A stretch of DNA of 64,000 bases from Chryseomicrobium sp. FSL W7-1435 (GCF_038595005.1 NZ_CP151997.1:1364001-1428000), one strand, 5' to 3'; shown: positions 1 through 8,433, numbered from the stretch's first letter. Translations and numbers: made by a program. Notes: generated from the sequence alone by a model not told the origin.

Positions 1-40
1 TCTGACCATACAACTGCTGCGTTTATTTTACACAAAGGCC

Positions 41-69
41 ATTGTATAATAAATTCCAAAGCCTGTCAA
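41..69 (-). promoter_or_regulatory. Minus-strand sigma-A promoter at the window edge
   Basis: On the minus strand TTGACA (64-69) is followed after 17 bases by TACAAT (41-46). This is a near-consensus sigma-A promoter reading out of the window to the left. No coding start is visible before base 1, so it should drive a gene beyond the edge. In B. subtilis rpsD lies near ytsP, but that identity is only a guess here. Confidence 0.55.
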
Positions 70-154
70 GGGATTCAGCAGTACATCTAGTAACACTGGT
101 CTGACTTCTTAGGAAACCATTGCCATTCAACATAACGACAGAGTAAACTATCAT

Positions 155-168
155 TGAAAGCGTTTACA
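155..168 (+). promoter_or_regulatory. cre site (CcpA binding) upstream of the methionine gamma-lyase gene
   Basis: TGAAAGCGTTTACA matches the catabolite-responsive element consensus TGWAANCGNTNWCA at every position. It lies 20 bases before the start codon, downstream of a weak possible promoter (TTGCCA at 120-125, TAAACT at 144-149). That position suits roadblock or initiation repression by CcpA during growth on glucose. Confidence 0.7.
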
Positions 169-188
169 TTACAAAGGGGTGCTTTACA

Positions 189-1361
189 TTGAGAAACGAT
201 ACTCGGTTGATCCATGAAGGAATGGACCCGAAACAACATCATGACAGCCTAACTGTACCGCTCTACCAAACGTCTACTTATACTTTCCATAGTGCAGAGC
301 AAGGGCAACGTAGATTTGCAGGAGAAGAGAGTGGAGGAATATATTCTCGTTTAGGAAATCCTACAGTAGAGGTTTTAGAAAAACGGATGATGGCATTGGA
401 AAATGGCGGAGGGGCACTGGCATTTGGATCTGGTATGGCGGCAGTGAGCACTATCTTGGTTCACTTAACAAAAGCAGGCGACCACATTCTTTGCTCAAAA
501 GGATTATACGGCTGCACATTTGGTTTACTAGGAATCTTCGAAACAAAATATAACATTACGCATACACTTTCTGAGCTTGCCTCACGACAAGAAATAGAAG
601 AAGCATTAACGGATAAAACCACCGTCATTTATGTCGAATCACCAATCAATCCAACCATGGAAATTGTGGATTTAGCTCTAGTTTGTGAAGTGGCGAAGGA
701 ACGCGGAATTCGTGTCGTAGTGGACAATACTTTCTGTTCACCTTATCTACAACAACCACTTGTGATTGGAGCAGACTTTGTTTTGCACAGTGCCACTAAA
801 TACCTCAATGGTCATGGGGATGTCATTGCAGGTATTCTAGTTGGAAGAGATGCAGATGAAATGCACCAAATACGAATGACTGTTCAAAAAGACTACGGCG
901 GGATTATCTCACCATTCGATGCATGGTTGATCTTACGCGGTTTGAAAACTCTTCATGTACGTATGGACCGTCATGTAACTAATGCAGAAAAGCTTTTGAG
1001 CTATTTAAAAACGGAACCTGCCATCAGCAAAATCTTCTATCCGTTTGATGAGGATCATCCACAAATGGCAATTGCTAAAAAGCAAATGAAAGCGGGCGGA
1101 GGGCTTATTTCTTTTGTGATCGAGGGAGGCACGGAGGCAGCGCAACGATTTTTAAATAACTTAAGGCTGATCCATGTGGCTGTTAGTTTAGGAGATGCCG
1201 AGACACTGATTCAACATCCTGCCACGATGACGCATTCAGTTGTGCCAGAGGAGGATCGTCTAGCCATGGGAATTGACAATGGTATGCTTCGTTTATCGGT
1301 CGGTTTAGAAGATGCAGAAGATATTATCGATGACTTGAAGAAAGCATTTCAAGCGATTTAA
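189..1361 (+). CDS. megL: Methionine gamma-lyase-type PLP enzyme
   Basis: This 390-residue protein belongs to the Cys/Met-metabolism PLP enzyme family. The PLP lysine lies in SATKYLNGHGD near residue 205. The KGLYGCTF segment carries the cysteine typical of methionine gamma-lyases, which split methionine into methanethiol, ammonia and 2-oxobutyrate; cystathionine lyases usually lack it. The start is TTG, preceded by AAAGGGGTG. A perfect cre site precedes the gene, so it is probably a catabolic enzyme repressed by good carbon sources. A cystathionine gamma-lyase or gamma-synthase role is the main alternative. A strong hairpin terminator follows. Confidence 0.8.
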   Translation: MRNDTRLIHEGMDPKQHHDSLTVPLYQTSTYTFHSAEQGQRRFAGEESGGIYSRLGNPTVEVLEKRMMALENGGGALAFGSGMAAVSTILVHLTKAGDHILCSKGLYGCTFGLLGIFETKYNITHTLSELASRQEIEEALTDKTTVIYVESPINPTMEIVDLALVCEVAKERGIRVVVDNTFCSPYLQQPLVIGADFVLHSATKYLNGHGDVIAGILVGRDADEMHQIRMTVQKDYGGIISPFDAWLILRGLKTLHVRMDRHVTNAEKLLSYLKTEPAISKIFYPFDEDHPQMAIAKKQMKAGGGLISFVIEGGTEAAQRFLNNLRLIHVAVSLGDAETLIQHPATMTHSVVPEEDRLAMGIDNGMLRLSVGLEDAEDIIDDLKKAFQAI

Positions 1362-1387
1362 CTTTAAGATATCTCATTACAATTGAA

Positions 1388-1446
1388 AAAGACTAGCACC
1401 CGAGGTCAACTCTTAACGAGCGGACGTCGGTGCTAGTCTTTATTTT
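1388..1446. terminator. Bidirectional terminator
   Basis: AAAGACTAGCACC (1388-1400) pairs perfectly with GGTGCTAGTCTTT (1429-1441). A-runs and T-runs flank the stem, so it can end both the plus-strand lyase and the minus-strand fRMsr transcript. The loop is unusually long, 28 bases. Confidence 0.8.
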
Positions 1447-1473
1447 TACTATGTTACAAATTCTGAAGAGAAA

Positions 1474-1953
1474 TCAGATATGCTTCATTAAATGACGAAC
1501 AAATGTCTCAAGCCCTGCTTGATCTTGTTCTGAAAAACGAGCTTTAGATGGGCTATCAATATCTAGCACACCGATAACTTCTCCGTCTTTGATTAAAGGG
1601 ATAACGATTTCTGAATTAGAAGCTGCATCACAAGCAATATGACCAGGAAATACGTGTACATCTTCAATACGAAGAGTGCGTCGTTCCGATACAGCTGTCC
1701 CACAAACGCCGCGTCCTACCGCAATGCGCACGCAAGCAGGTAACCCTTGAAAAGGTCCAAGGACCAATTCTCCTTGCTCCATTAAATAGAAGCCCACCCA
1801 ATTAGTATCCTCTAAAAACTGGTTCAAAAGAGCGGAAGCATTACTTAAATTTGCAATCTGATTCGATTCTCCATCAAGTAGTGCATCTAATTGTTTTGCT
1901 AGTAATCCATAATTTTCTTCAAGTGAAGCGGAGTAGGACTGTTTCGTAAACAT
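1474..1953 (-). CDS. msrC: Free methionine-(R)-sulfoxide reductase, GAF domain (YtsP-like)
   Basis: A single GAF-domain protein of 159 residues. It has the three cysteines of fRMsr enzymes at about residues 74 (PACVRI), 84 (GVCGTA) and 108 (IACDAAS). These enzymes reduce free methionine-R-sulfoxide with thioredoxin. Three ATG codons follow directly after the GAGGA ribosome site; the third (1953) has the right spacing and is chosen. The stop of hisJ is only about ten bases upstream, so the two are probably co-transcribed. The neighbouring methionine lyase is convergent, giving a small sulfur-amino-acid cluster. Confidence 0.85.
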   Translation of the reverse strand: MFTKQSYSASLEENYGLLAKQLDALLDGESNQIANLSNASALLNQFLEDTNWVGFYLMEQGELVLGPFQGLPACVRIAVGRGVCGTAVSERRTLRIEDVHVFPGHIACDAASNSEIVIPLIKDGEVIGVLDIDSPSKARFSEQDQAGLETFVRHLMKHI

Positions 1954-1962
1954 CATCATTCC

Positions 1963-2766
1963 TCATTTCTCAAATTCAGTAAAGTGCTCTGCAAACTGGT
2001 GTAAGTCATTCGCTACATGCGCATCAGACCCAAACACTAGAGGAATTCCTTGTGCTTGAGCCAATTGGGCGATGGCAAGTGGCGGATACGGCTCGCGACA
2101 AAACGATTTTGCCAAACCTGCACTGTTCATGTCTATTTCCATACCAGCTGACTTGATAGCACTCAACACTTCGAGTAAATGCTGACGATCGTCAGGTAGT
2201 GAAGGGAGCGCATGCTGGAATTTGTGGATTAATGACAGGTGACCAATACGATTAGGCTTCCAGTTTCCGAGAGAAGTTGTTATAGATTTTAGCACAGTAG
2301 CATAGTAAAGTGAATAAAGTTGTTCACTAGATTTCAGTTGTTGGACAGTGTCCAAATAAACCTCTTTAGAGTAGTCAATACAAACATAAGAATTATTCGG
2401 TAGTTTTAAAAAATGAACAGATAGGATGCTATCATCAAGTTCTTGGCCGTAATTATCTAAAAAGGCTGTTGTTTCTTCTTCAAAACCTTCTATATAATCT
2501 AGTTCTAGTCCAACTCGAACGCGAAGGTCATTTGCATAGATTTTCTGAACACGTTTCACTTCTTTAATATAAGCTTCCATCTGGTTATAAGACATTCCAC
2601 TGTCTTGCGTAGGTGTCGTATCGATAAAACTTTTAGGAAGCGGGGCATGCTCTGTAAAGCTGATATCTCGAATGCCAAGTGCTATAGCTCGCTCACAATA
2701 GTGGACAAATGTGTCGGCTGATCCATGGGGACAAAAAGGTGTATGAATATGGGCATCTCTCTGCAT
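1963..2766 (-). CDS. hisJ: Histidinol-phosphatase, PHP family
   Basis: The 267-residue protein opens with the PHP metal-binding motif DAHIHTPFCPHG and closes with FGSDAH near residue 247, as in B. subtilis HisJ (YtvP). It hydrolyses L-histidinol phosphate, the penultimate step of histidine synthesis, in the cytoplasm. It reads divergently from ezrA and is followed closely by the fRMsr gene, the arrangement seen in B. subtilis. No other his genes are in the window, so it is a stand-alone copy. Confidence 0.85.
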   Translation of the reverse strand: MQRDAHIHTPFCPHGSADTFVHYCERAIALGIRDISFTEHAPLPKSFIDTTPTQDSGMSYNQMEAYIKEVKRVQKIYANDLRVRVGLELDYIEGFEEETTAFLDNYGQELDDSILSVHFLKLPNNSYVCIDYSKEVYLDTVQQLKSSEQLYSLYYATVLKSITTSLGNWKPNRIGHLSLIHKFQHALPSLPDDRQHLLEVLSAIKSAGMEIDMNSAGLAKSFCREPYPPLAIAQLAQAQGIPLVFGSDAHVANDLHQFAEHFTEFEK

Positions 2767-2875
2767 CTTGAAAATCCTCTCAAAAAATAGTTACAATAGA
2801 ATGAAACAATCTTAACATAACATGGTAAACTAGAAGAACAATAAATGTATGGAACAAAGGAACAGGGGGCTTCTA

Positions 2876-4576
2876 ATGGAATATCTTATCCCAATACTCA
2901 TCATGATCCTTGTGGCGATAGTCTTAATTCTCATATTTAGAAGAAAACATAACGCCATAATAAGTGATTTAGACAAACAAAAACTACAAATTCAACACAA
3001 ACCCATTTTAGAAGAAATGACAAAAGTAAAGCAGCTTAATATGAACGGCCAAACGGAAGAAATGTTCGAACGTTGGCGCACTATCTGGAATGAAGTTATG
3101 GACCATGACATTCCAGAAGTAGATTCTTTATTATTCGATGCCGAAGATTTTGTCGATAAAATGCGATTTGGGAAAGCTTCACAGACGGAGCAGCAGATCA
3201 AGGAACGCTTACATATAGCTGAAGAAAAGATGAACTCGATTTTAGAGGAACTACATAACCTGATTGGTAGCGAAGAAAAAAATCGCATTGAAATGGAGCA
3301 GATCCAAGAGCAGTTCCGATCTGCACGAAAAAATGTACTAGCTCATCAATATTCATTTGGTGAAGCACTTCCTGCTCTTGAAAAAGAATTGGAGAGCTTC
3401 CAGCCTGAAATGGCGGAGTACAACGAGTTAACATCAAAAGGTAACTATATGAGTGCGCGTGAAGTAGTGATGCGTTTAAAAGAAAAAGGCGACCAACTGT
3501 TTCCGAAGTTGCACGATATTCCGACATTATTCTCTGAGGTATCCACGAAAATTCCTGCCACTTTGCATGAACTTCGCTCTGGTAAAAATGAAATGGAATC
3601 ACAAGGCTATTTCCTCGATCATTTAGAAATTACTCAGAAACTTGATAGCATCGACTCTGAACTTGTCAATCTGAAGCAAGAAATTGCTCAATTGTCAGTT
3701 GGTCCAGTGAAACGCCGCGTCGATGAAATGAAAGACGAACTCGACTCTCTCTATGACTTACTCGAAAAAGAAGTGAGGGCTCGTGGCTATGTTGATCAGC
3801 AACATCTAGCCATTGCTCAGCGATTAGATGATACTAAACATCAGACTATAGCTGCTCAAGAAGAGGCAAATTATATTAAGCAAAATTACCATTTATCAGA
3901 TGAACAATTAGCAGTACCAGGAAAATGTTTAGACAAACTTGCAGTGGCGGAGTCAAAAATGGCACTCGTTCAAACAAGATTAAGCGAAGAAAAATCAGCG
4001 TACTCTTCATTAGAAGAAGAATTACGTGCACTTGATCAAGTTGTAGGGGAACAAGATGAAGTTCAAAGCGAGTTCCATAACCGTTTGAAAAATCTTCGCA
4101 TAGATGAGAATAGCTCGCGGGCGAAAATTGTCGAATTGAAGCGAGAATTGCATATGACAGAACGTAGCTTGCAAAAAGCCAATCTTCCTGGTGTTCCAGA
4201 AGAGATTGATGCTCGTTTTGAAGAAGCAGATGAAAATATTTTTGTCGTTGAACAAAATCTACAAGAAGTGCCATTAAATATGAGCACAGTAGATGCAAAC
4301 ATGAAAAAAGCAGAAGGTGCCGTTCAAGAAGCGATCGCCAAGGCCAAAGAAATGCTTGAGAACGCCATGCTCGTTGAACGAATTATCCAATACGGTAATC
4401 GTTACCGCGCAACCAATACAGCAGTCAACGTCAAGCTTTTAGAAGCTGAACATGCGTTTCGTCAAAAGCGCTACACAAAAGCGTTAGAAGAAGCGGGAAT
4501 TGCAGTGGAACAAGCAGAACCGGGTGCTTTAAAAAAGATTCAAAAAATGGTCAAAGAACAACAATGGAATCAATAA
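2876..4576 (+). CDS. ezrA: Septation ring formation regulator EzrA
   Basis: A 566-residue protein with one N-terminal membrane segment (about residues 2-23) followed by RRKH and a long charged, heptad-like coiled coil made of spectrin-like repeats. Length and topology match EzrA (562 residues in B. subtilis). EzrA inhibits FtsZ ring assembly away from mid-cell and helps recruit PBP1. The start at 2876 is chosen because the membrane anchor begins there and AACAGGGGGC lies just upstream; an earlier in-frame ATG at 2849 would add nine unlikely residues. A compact hairpin terminator follows. Confidence 0.93.
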   Translation: MEYLIPILIMILVAIVLILIFRRKHNAIISDLDKQKLQIQHKPILEEMTKVKQLNMNGQTEEMFERWRTIWNEVMDHDIPEVDSLLFDAEDFVDKMRFGKASQTEQQIKERLHIAEEKMNSILEELHNLIGSEEKNRIEMEQIQEQFRSARKNVLAHQYSFGEALPALEKELESFQPEMAEYNELTSKGNYMSAREVVMRLKEKGDQLFPKLHDIPTLFSEVSTKIPATLHELRSGKNEMESQGYFLDHLEITQKLDSIDSELVNLKQEIAQLSVGPVKRRVDEMKDELDSLYDLLEKEVRARGYVDQQHLAIAQRLDDTKHQTIAAQEEANYIKQNYHLSDEQLAVPGKCLDKLAVAESKMALVQTRLSEEKSAYSSLEEELRALDQVVGEQDEVQSEFHNRLKNLRIDENSSRAKIVELKRELHMTERSLQKANLPGVPEEIDARFEEADENIFVVEQNLQEVPLNMSTVDANMKKAEGAVQEAIAKAKEMLENAMLVERIIQYGNRYRATNTAVNVKLLEAEHAFRQKRYTKALEEAGIAVEQAEPGALKKIQKMVKEQQWNQ

Positions 4577-4601
4577 AAGCTGCCGCAATGGCAGCTTTTT
4601 G
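4575..4601 (+). terminator. ezrA terminator
   Basis: AAAAGCTGCC (4575-4584) pairs with GGCAGCTTTT (4590-4599) across a five-base loop and ends in a T run. Confidence 0.8.
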
Positions 4602-4627
4602 TTATGGTAGAAATAGAGGTGAGCTCG

Positions 4628-5770
4628 ATGATTTATTTAGATAATAGTGCTACAACTAAGCCCGATGCTTCTGTTCTCGCGTCGTTTATTAAAGTGAATG
4701 AGGAACTGTGGTACAATCCCTCTTCCATTCATGCAGGTGGAGAACAAGCCAACAAATTGTTAGAAACTGCGCGAGCACAAGTTGCAACTGTGTTAAAAAC
4801 AAAAGCTAAGTCTGTCGTGTTTACATCAGGAGGAACAGAAAGTTCAAATTTTGTGTTGCGCCAAACAGCTCTCGAAAAAAAAGACATAGGTCGACATATT
4901 TTACTTTCAGCTGTCGAGCACCCTTCTGTTCGAGAAGTAGGTCTCTATTTAGCTCAACAAGGCTATGAGGTCGAATGGCTCGATGTGGATCAAACAGGAA
5001 CAGTCCTCCCAAGTGAACTGAAGCAAAAAATACGAAAAGATACGATCATCGTCTCTGTTCAACATGTGAACAATGAGATCGGCACCATACAACCGATAAA
5101 AGAACTAGTCGCTATTACGAGAAATCATTCTCGTGCTTCGTTTCATGTAGATGCCGTTCAAAGTTTCGGGAAATTGCCAGTCGATTTTGAACAACTGCCC
5201 GTGGATTGGATCACACTCTCTTCGCATAAATACCACGGGTTAAAAGGTTCAGGTATTGCCGCATGCAATCGCTCGATAACTCTTGAACCGTTCATTCTAG
5301 GCGGTGGACAAGAATCTGGCTACCGCAGTGGTACAACCGCTGTTGCACAAGCTGTATCAACTGCTCGTGCTACCAGACTTGCTTTTGAAGAGCAACCGCA
5401 AAACTTTATTCGATTAACAAAGATGCAGCGTATTCTTCGCAAAGCGGTTACTGAACTTCCACTAGTGACGATTTTGACTCCTGAACTTGCAGCACCTCAC
5501 ATCCTATCTGTTGCAGTAAAAGGTGTGAAGGGTGAAGTGCTGGTTAATGCGCTTGAAAAAAAGGGTATTTATGTTTCGACAAGTAGTGCGTGCTCTTCTA
5601 AGAAGACATCGACCAGCCATGTGCTAGAAGCTATGGGTGTTTCAAAAGAGTTGATTGATGGCGTCATTCGCATTAGTATGAGTAAGGACACAACTGAGCA
5701 GGAAATTGAAAGCTTTAATCAAACTTTTCAAGAAATCCTCCAGTTATTAGAAAGGAATTTGCATACATGA
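4628..5770 (+). CDS. nifZ: Cysteine desulfurase (thiI-linked NifS/IscS family)
   Basis: A 380-residue class V aminotransferase-fold PLP enzyme. The PLP lysine is in SSHKYHG. The sulfur-carrying cysteine is in STSSACSS near residue 326. It removes sulfur from cysteine as a persulfide. The stop overlaps the start of thiI by four bases, so its likely role is to feed sulfur to ThiI for 4-thiouridine in tRNA, as NifZ does in B. subtilis. The start at 4628 follows GAGGTGAGC; an upstream in-frame ATG at 4604 overlaps the ezrA terminator. Confidence 0.9.
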   Translation: MIYLDNSATTKPDASVLASFIKVNEELWYNPSSIHAGGEQANKLLETARAQVATVLKTKAKSVVFTSGGTESSNFVLRQTALEKKDIGRHILLSAVEHPSVREVGLYLAQQGYEVEWLDVDQTGTVLPSELKQKIRKDTIIVSVQHVNNEIGTIQPIKELVAITRNHSRASFHVDAVQSFGKLPVDFEQLPVDWITLSSHKYHGLKGSGIAACNRSITLEPFILGGGQESGYRSGTTAVAQAVSTARATRLAFEEQPQNFIRLTKMQRILRKAVTELPLVTILTPELAAPHILSVAVKGVKGEVLVNALEKKGIYVSTSSACSSKKTSTSHVLEAMGVSKELIDGVIRISMSKDTTEQEIESFNQTFQEILQLLERNLHT

Positions 5771-6972
5771 AATGGGATCGAATTTTAGTTCGTTACGGCG
5801 AACTATCTACTAAAGGCCGCAACCGACGTCAATTTACAAATCGACTTCGTGACAATATTCGTTTTTCGTTCGAAGACATTCCAACACTGCAACTACAAGC
5901 AGAGCGTGACCGGATGTTTTTAACTACAGACACGGATGCTGATATGGATAAATTGCTTCACCGATTACCGGCTGTATTTGGTATTCAATCATTTAGTCCA
6001 GTAGCGAAAACAGAAAAATCTATTGATGCGATGGCTGCCACAACTATTGCTATTCTTGAGGAATTGGAAACTGACGGTAAAACTTGTAAAGTCAACGTGA
6101 AACGATCTGATAAAAGTTTTCCACATGAGACAAATGAAATTCAACATTTAGTCGCTAGCCAAGTGCTGCGCCATTTTGATGGATTGAGTGCAAAAATGAA
6201 AGAGCCAGACTATATAATTAAAATTGAAATCCTGAAAGATGCTGCCTACATTTCTGCGCAAACTATTATGGGTGCAGGAGGAATGCCAGTAGGATCTAAT
6301 GGTCGTTCATTACTGATGTTATCTGGAGGAATTGATAGTCCAGTTGCTGGCTACTTGATGCTAAAACGTGGCGTGCGATTAGACGCTATCCATTTCCACA
6401 GTCCCCCCTACACAAGTGAACGTTCACTAGACAAAGTAAAAGATCTTGCAGAAAAACTAAGCCATTTCGGCGCTACTGTTCGCCTGCATGTTATCCCATT
6501 TACGGAAATTCAAGAAGCGATTCAGCAACAAATTCCGAAAAATGTATCGATGACGACGACGCGTCGCATGATGTTGAAAATCGCCGATCAAGTCCGCGAA
6601 GAAATTGCCGCACTTGCGATCGTAACAGGAGAAAGCTTAGGCCAAGTGGCAAGTCAAACACTGGAATCCCTTACGGCAATTAACGAAGTGACCACAACTC
6701 CGGTTTTGCGACCATTGATTGCAGAAGATAAAACAACGATTATTCAAATCGCACAAGAAATCGGTACGTACGAAACCTCGATTTTGCCATATGAAGATTG
6801 TTGTACGATTTTTGTGCCAAGCTCGCCAAAAACAAAACCGAAGCTAGAAAAAGTAACTTTCTACGAAAGCTTCGAAACATTCGATGAGCGTATTGAAAAG
6901 GCAGTTTCTGAACGCGAAGTTTATCGATTCCCTGAGAAAAAACAAAAGCCCACATTTGATGAATTTTTATAA
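5767..6972 (+). CDS. thiI: tRNA 4-thiouridine synthase ThiI
   Basis: The 401-residue protein has an N-terminal ferredoxin-like region, a THUMP domain (about residues 60-165) and a PP-loop ATP pyrophosphatase motif SGGIDSPVAG (about 178-187). It lacks the C-terminal rhodanese domain of the E. coli protein, as usual in Bacilli. There the partner desulfurase hands sulfur over directly, and that partner gene is translationally coupled upstream. It makes s4U8 in tRNA; a thiazole-synthesis role is less likely without the rhodanese domain. Confidence 0.93.
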   Translation: MKWDRILVRYGELSTKGRNRRQFTNRLRDNIRFSFEDIPTLQLQAERDRMFLTTDTDADMDKLLHRLPAVFGIQSFSPVAKTEKSIDAMAATTIAILEELETDGKTCKVNVKRSDKSFPHETNEIQHLVASQVLRHFDGLSAKMKEPDYIIKIEILKDAAYISAQTIMGAGGMPVGSNGRSLLMLSGGIDSPVAGYLMLKRGVRLDAIHFHSPPYTSERSLDKVKDLAEKLSHFGATVRLHVIPFTEIQEAIQQQIPKNVSMTTTRRMMLKIADQVREEIAALAIVTGESLGQVASQTLESLTAINEVTTTPVLRPLIAEDKTTIIQIAQEIGTYETSILPYEDCCTIFVPSSPKTKPKLEKVTFYESFETFDERIEKAVSEREVYRFPEKKQKPTFDEFL

Positions 6973-6996
6973 ATAAAAAATTTCCTTGTTGTGCGA

Positions 6997-7026
6997 TGTA
7001 TGAATTGCTCGTTTCGGGTCATTCTA
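6997..7026 (+). promoter_or_regulatory. Possible sigma-G promoter of the spore-protein gene
   Basis: TGTATG (6997-7002) and CATTCTA (7020-7026) are 17 bases apart. They resemble the sigma-G consensus for forespore genes and lie about 25 bases before the start of an alpha/beta SASP gene. The match was judged by eye only. Confidence 0.45.
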
Positions 7027-7050
7027 TTTGCACAAGGAGGTGACACACAC

Positions 7051-7254
7051 ATGGCAAACAACAACTCAAACAAGCTTGCGGTACCTGGTGTAAAACAAGC
7101 GCTTGATCAAATGAAGTATGAGATCGCTCAAGAGTTTGGCGTACAGTTAGGTGCTGATGCAACTTCACGTGCGAATGGTTCTGTAGGTGGCGAAATCACG
7201 AAACGTTTAGTTCAGATGGCTGAACAACAATTAAACAACGGGCGTCAGAGCTAA
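7051..7254 (+). CDS. ssp: Alpha/beta-type small acid-soluble spore protein
   Basis: A 67-residue protein from ATG 7051, preceded by the near-perfect ribosome site AAGGAGGTGA. It contains the family hallmarks: the GPR protease site region EIAQEFGV, the glycine-rich [14 protein letters not shown] block and EITKRLV. These proteins coat spore DNA in an A-like form and protect it from UV and heat, then supply amino acids at germination. Its presence says the host forms endospores. Which of the sspA/B/C/D paralogues it corresponds to cannot be decided from one window. Confidence 0.95.
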   Translation: MANNNSNKLAVPGVKQALDQMKYEIAQEFGVQLGADATSRANGSVGGEITKRLVQMAEQQLNNGRQS

Positions 7255-7258
7255 CACT

Positions 7259-7305
7259 AAAGTCCAAATGACTCACACAGTGAGTTGTTTGGACTTTTTT
7301 TATTT
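7259..7305 (+). terminator. ssp terminator
   Basis: AAGTCCAAA near 7260 pairs with TTTGGACTT near 7288, with the inner stem ACTCAC/GTGAGT, followed by a long T run. Confidence 0.8.
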
Positions 7306-7362
7306 TTACGTGGCTAGCCACCAATTGGTTTGAAGTTCTATTTCAGAAAAAATAATGCGTAA

Positions 7363-7492
7363 GATTTAAAAACCCTACAGCTAGAACTCCATCTTTCAGG
7401 TGACGTTTGCTTAAACAGCTTTAGTAGGATTTAAAAACCATCCATCCAGAACATCAACCTTCAAGTGAAGTTTGTTAAATTAATCTAAGTTA
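7363..7492 (+). repeat. Two 65-bp tandem repeat units, element A
   Basis: Units begin at 7363 and 7428 with GATTTAAAAACC and share a CAGAAC-type centre. The outer 5' strand of the long hairpin starts in the same register at 7493, so it behaves as a third unit. The exact 65-bp spacing recurs in the other two elements. Confidence 0.8.
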
Positions 7493-7675
7493 AATTTGAA
7501 ATCCCTCCAGCCAGAACACCATTTCCTAGGTGAGTTTCTTCGAGCCTCCCCACGGCAGCCGAAAGAAGAACGCTTTCGGCTGCGTTGCCGGGTCTCGGTA
7601 AAACTCAGATGGCCTGGGAAATGGCATCCTGGCTTCCGGGATTTCAAATTGATTAAGTTAGTGGCATTGAATCCG

Positions 7676-7866
7676 TGATGAGCGAATAGTGCGTGGTGAT
7701 GATGGATAATCCGATTCTGATGAGTGATTTACTCATTCTGATGATTTAGTAAATCCGTGATGAGCGAATAGTGCGTGGTGATGATGGATAATCCGATTCT
7801 GATGAGTGATTTACTCATTCTGATGATCGATTAAATAATTCATGAGCGAGAAAACGAGTGTGATGA
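7676..7866 (+). repeat. TGATGA array with a perfect 75-bp duplication, element A
   Basis: Nine TGATGA motifs occur in 191 bases. The segment 7670-7744 is repeated without a mismatch at 7752-7826, an 82-bp period, which implies recent duplication. Small stems lie between motifs, for example ATGAGT (7720-7725) with ACTCAT (7731-7736). Confidence 0.85.
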
Positions 7867-8185
7867 ACACTACCCGAGATTAAAACACTTTAATTTCTAA
7901 AGATCTTACTAGTAAGGGCTTTAAGTAATAAAGAAGTTGCCTTTTGAATCAATATGCAGCAATCTCGCTGACCTACACGGTGAATGTTCACAAGCTTAAT
8001 CGAGCCTCACGTTAGCGCAGCGATTGGCCCTCTAGTTAATTCGAGCAAAATTAGAACTACTTTAAAATGAGTAGAGGCAGAGCCGACTCGAAGAACCGGA
8101 AAGGCACCACTTCCTGAAAAAAAGAACTTCAACTAACAGGATTCAACTGGAGAAGCTTGTGTAAGTTCGAACTAAGAAGATTCGC

Positions 8186-8230
8186 GCTGGGCCCGCTCGG
8201 ACAGAGCGGGCCCAGCCCTTTTCGTTCTTA
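8186..8230 (+). terminator. Terminal GC-rich hairpin of element A
   Basis: A 13-bp perfect stem, GCTGGGCCCGCTC (8186-8198) with GAGCGGGCCCAGC (8204-8216), is followed by CCTTTTCGTTCTT. It looks like an intrinsic terminator on the plus strand with an imperfect T tract. The same hairpin with compensatory base changes closes elements B and C. Confidence 0.6.
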
Positions 8231-8430
8231 ACTTGATCTTGAAAGCAAGCTTCGGAAGATGCCTCCGGATTAGAAAAAGTTCTTTGCCCAGTCCTTTTCA
8301 TACTTGATTTGATCTTGAAAGCAAGTTTCTCAACATTGCATCTGGATTAGAAGAAGTTTTTGGAGCAAAATTTAGTCCTTAATTTGAACTTGAAAGCAAG
8401 CTTAGTATGCTGCACAGAAAGTTCTTCAGA
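8217..8430 (+). repeat. Tail repeats of about 76 bp, element A
   Basis: Three diverged units carry TTGATCTTGAAAGCAAGC-like sequence at about 8235, 8311 and 8386. Each also has a CTGGATTAGAAGAAGTT-like end, which resembles the CAACTGGAGAAGCTT stretch of the conserved core just upstream. They look like duplicated 3' modules. Confidence 0.75.
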
Positions 8431-8433
8431 CCG

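Larger units (their letters stand above)
7363..8430 (+). ncRNA. Candidate large structured non-coding RNA element, copy A
   Basis: This 1.1 kb gap holds no credible gene. From 5' to 3' it has 65-bp repeats; a long hairpin of about 158 nt (7493-7505 pairs with 7638-7650 over 13 bp, 7519-7530 with 7613-7624, 7532-7537 with 7601-7606, 7556-7565 with 7573-7582); a TGATGA array; a conserved core containing CTTACTAGTAAG (7904-7915), TCTCGCTGACCTA and AGGCAGAGCCGACTC; a terminal hairpin (8186-8216); and tail repeats. Two further copies with the same order and strand lie near 34.8 and 47.3 kb. Stem bases change in pairs between copies. A repeat family without RNA function is the main alternative. Confidence 0.65.

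Noticed and set aside
3198-4302. Several minus-strand open frames opposite ezrA
   Set aside because: They mirror the codon pattern of ezrA, overlap each other and lack ribosome sites.
7496-7678. 60-codon open frame inside element A
   Set aside because: It is a translation of the long hairpin arms, has no ribosome site and is broken in copies B and C.
7700-7850. Hammerhead ribozyme core (CTGATGAG and GATGAGCGAAA look-alikes)
   Set aside because: The required CTGATGA-stem-GAAA order is not met: where CGAAA follows, the essential first C is G, and no cleavage triplet with stems I and III is present.
7363-8430. Group II intron or IStron remnant
   Set aside because: No domain V-like hairpin, no GUGYG 5' end and no reverse transcriptase or TnpB-type frame were found, and no host gene is interrupted.
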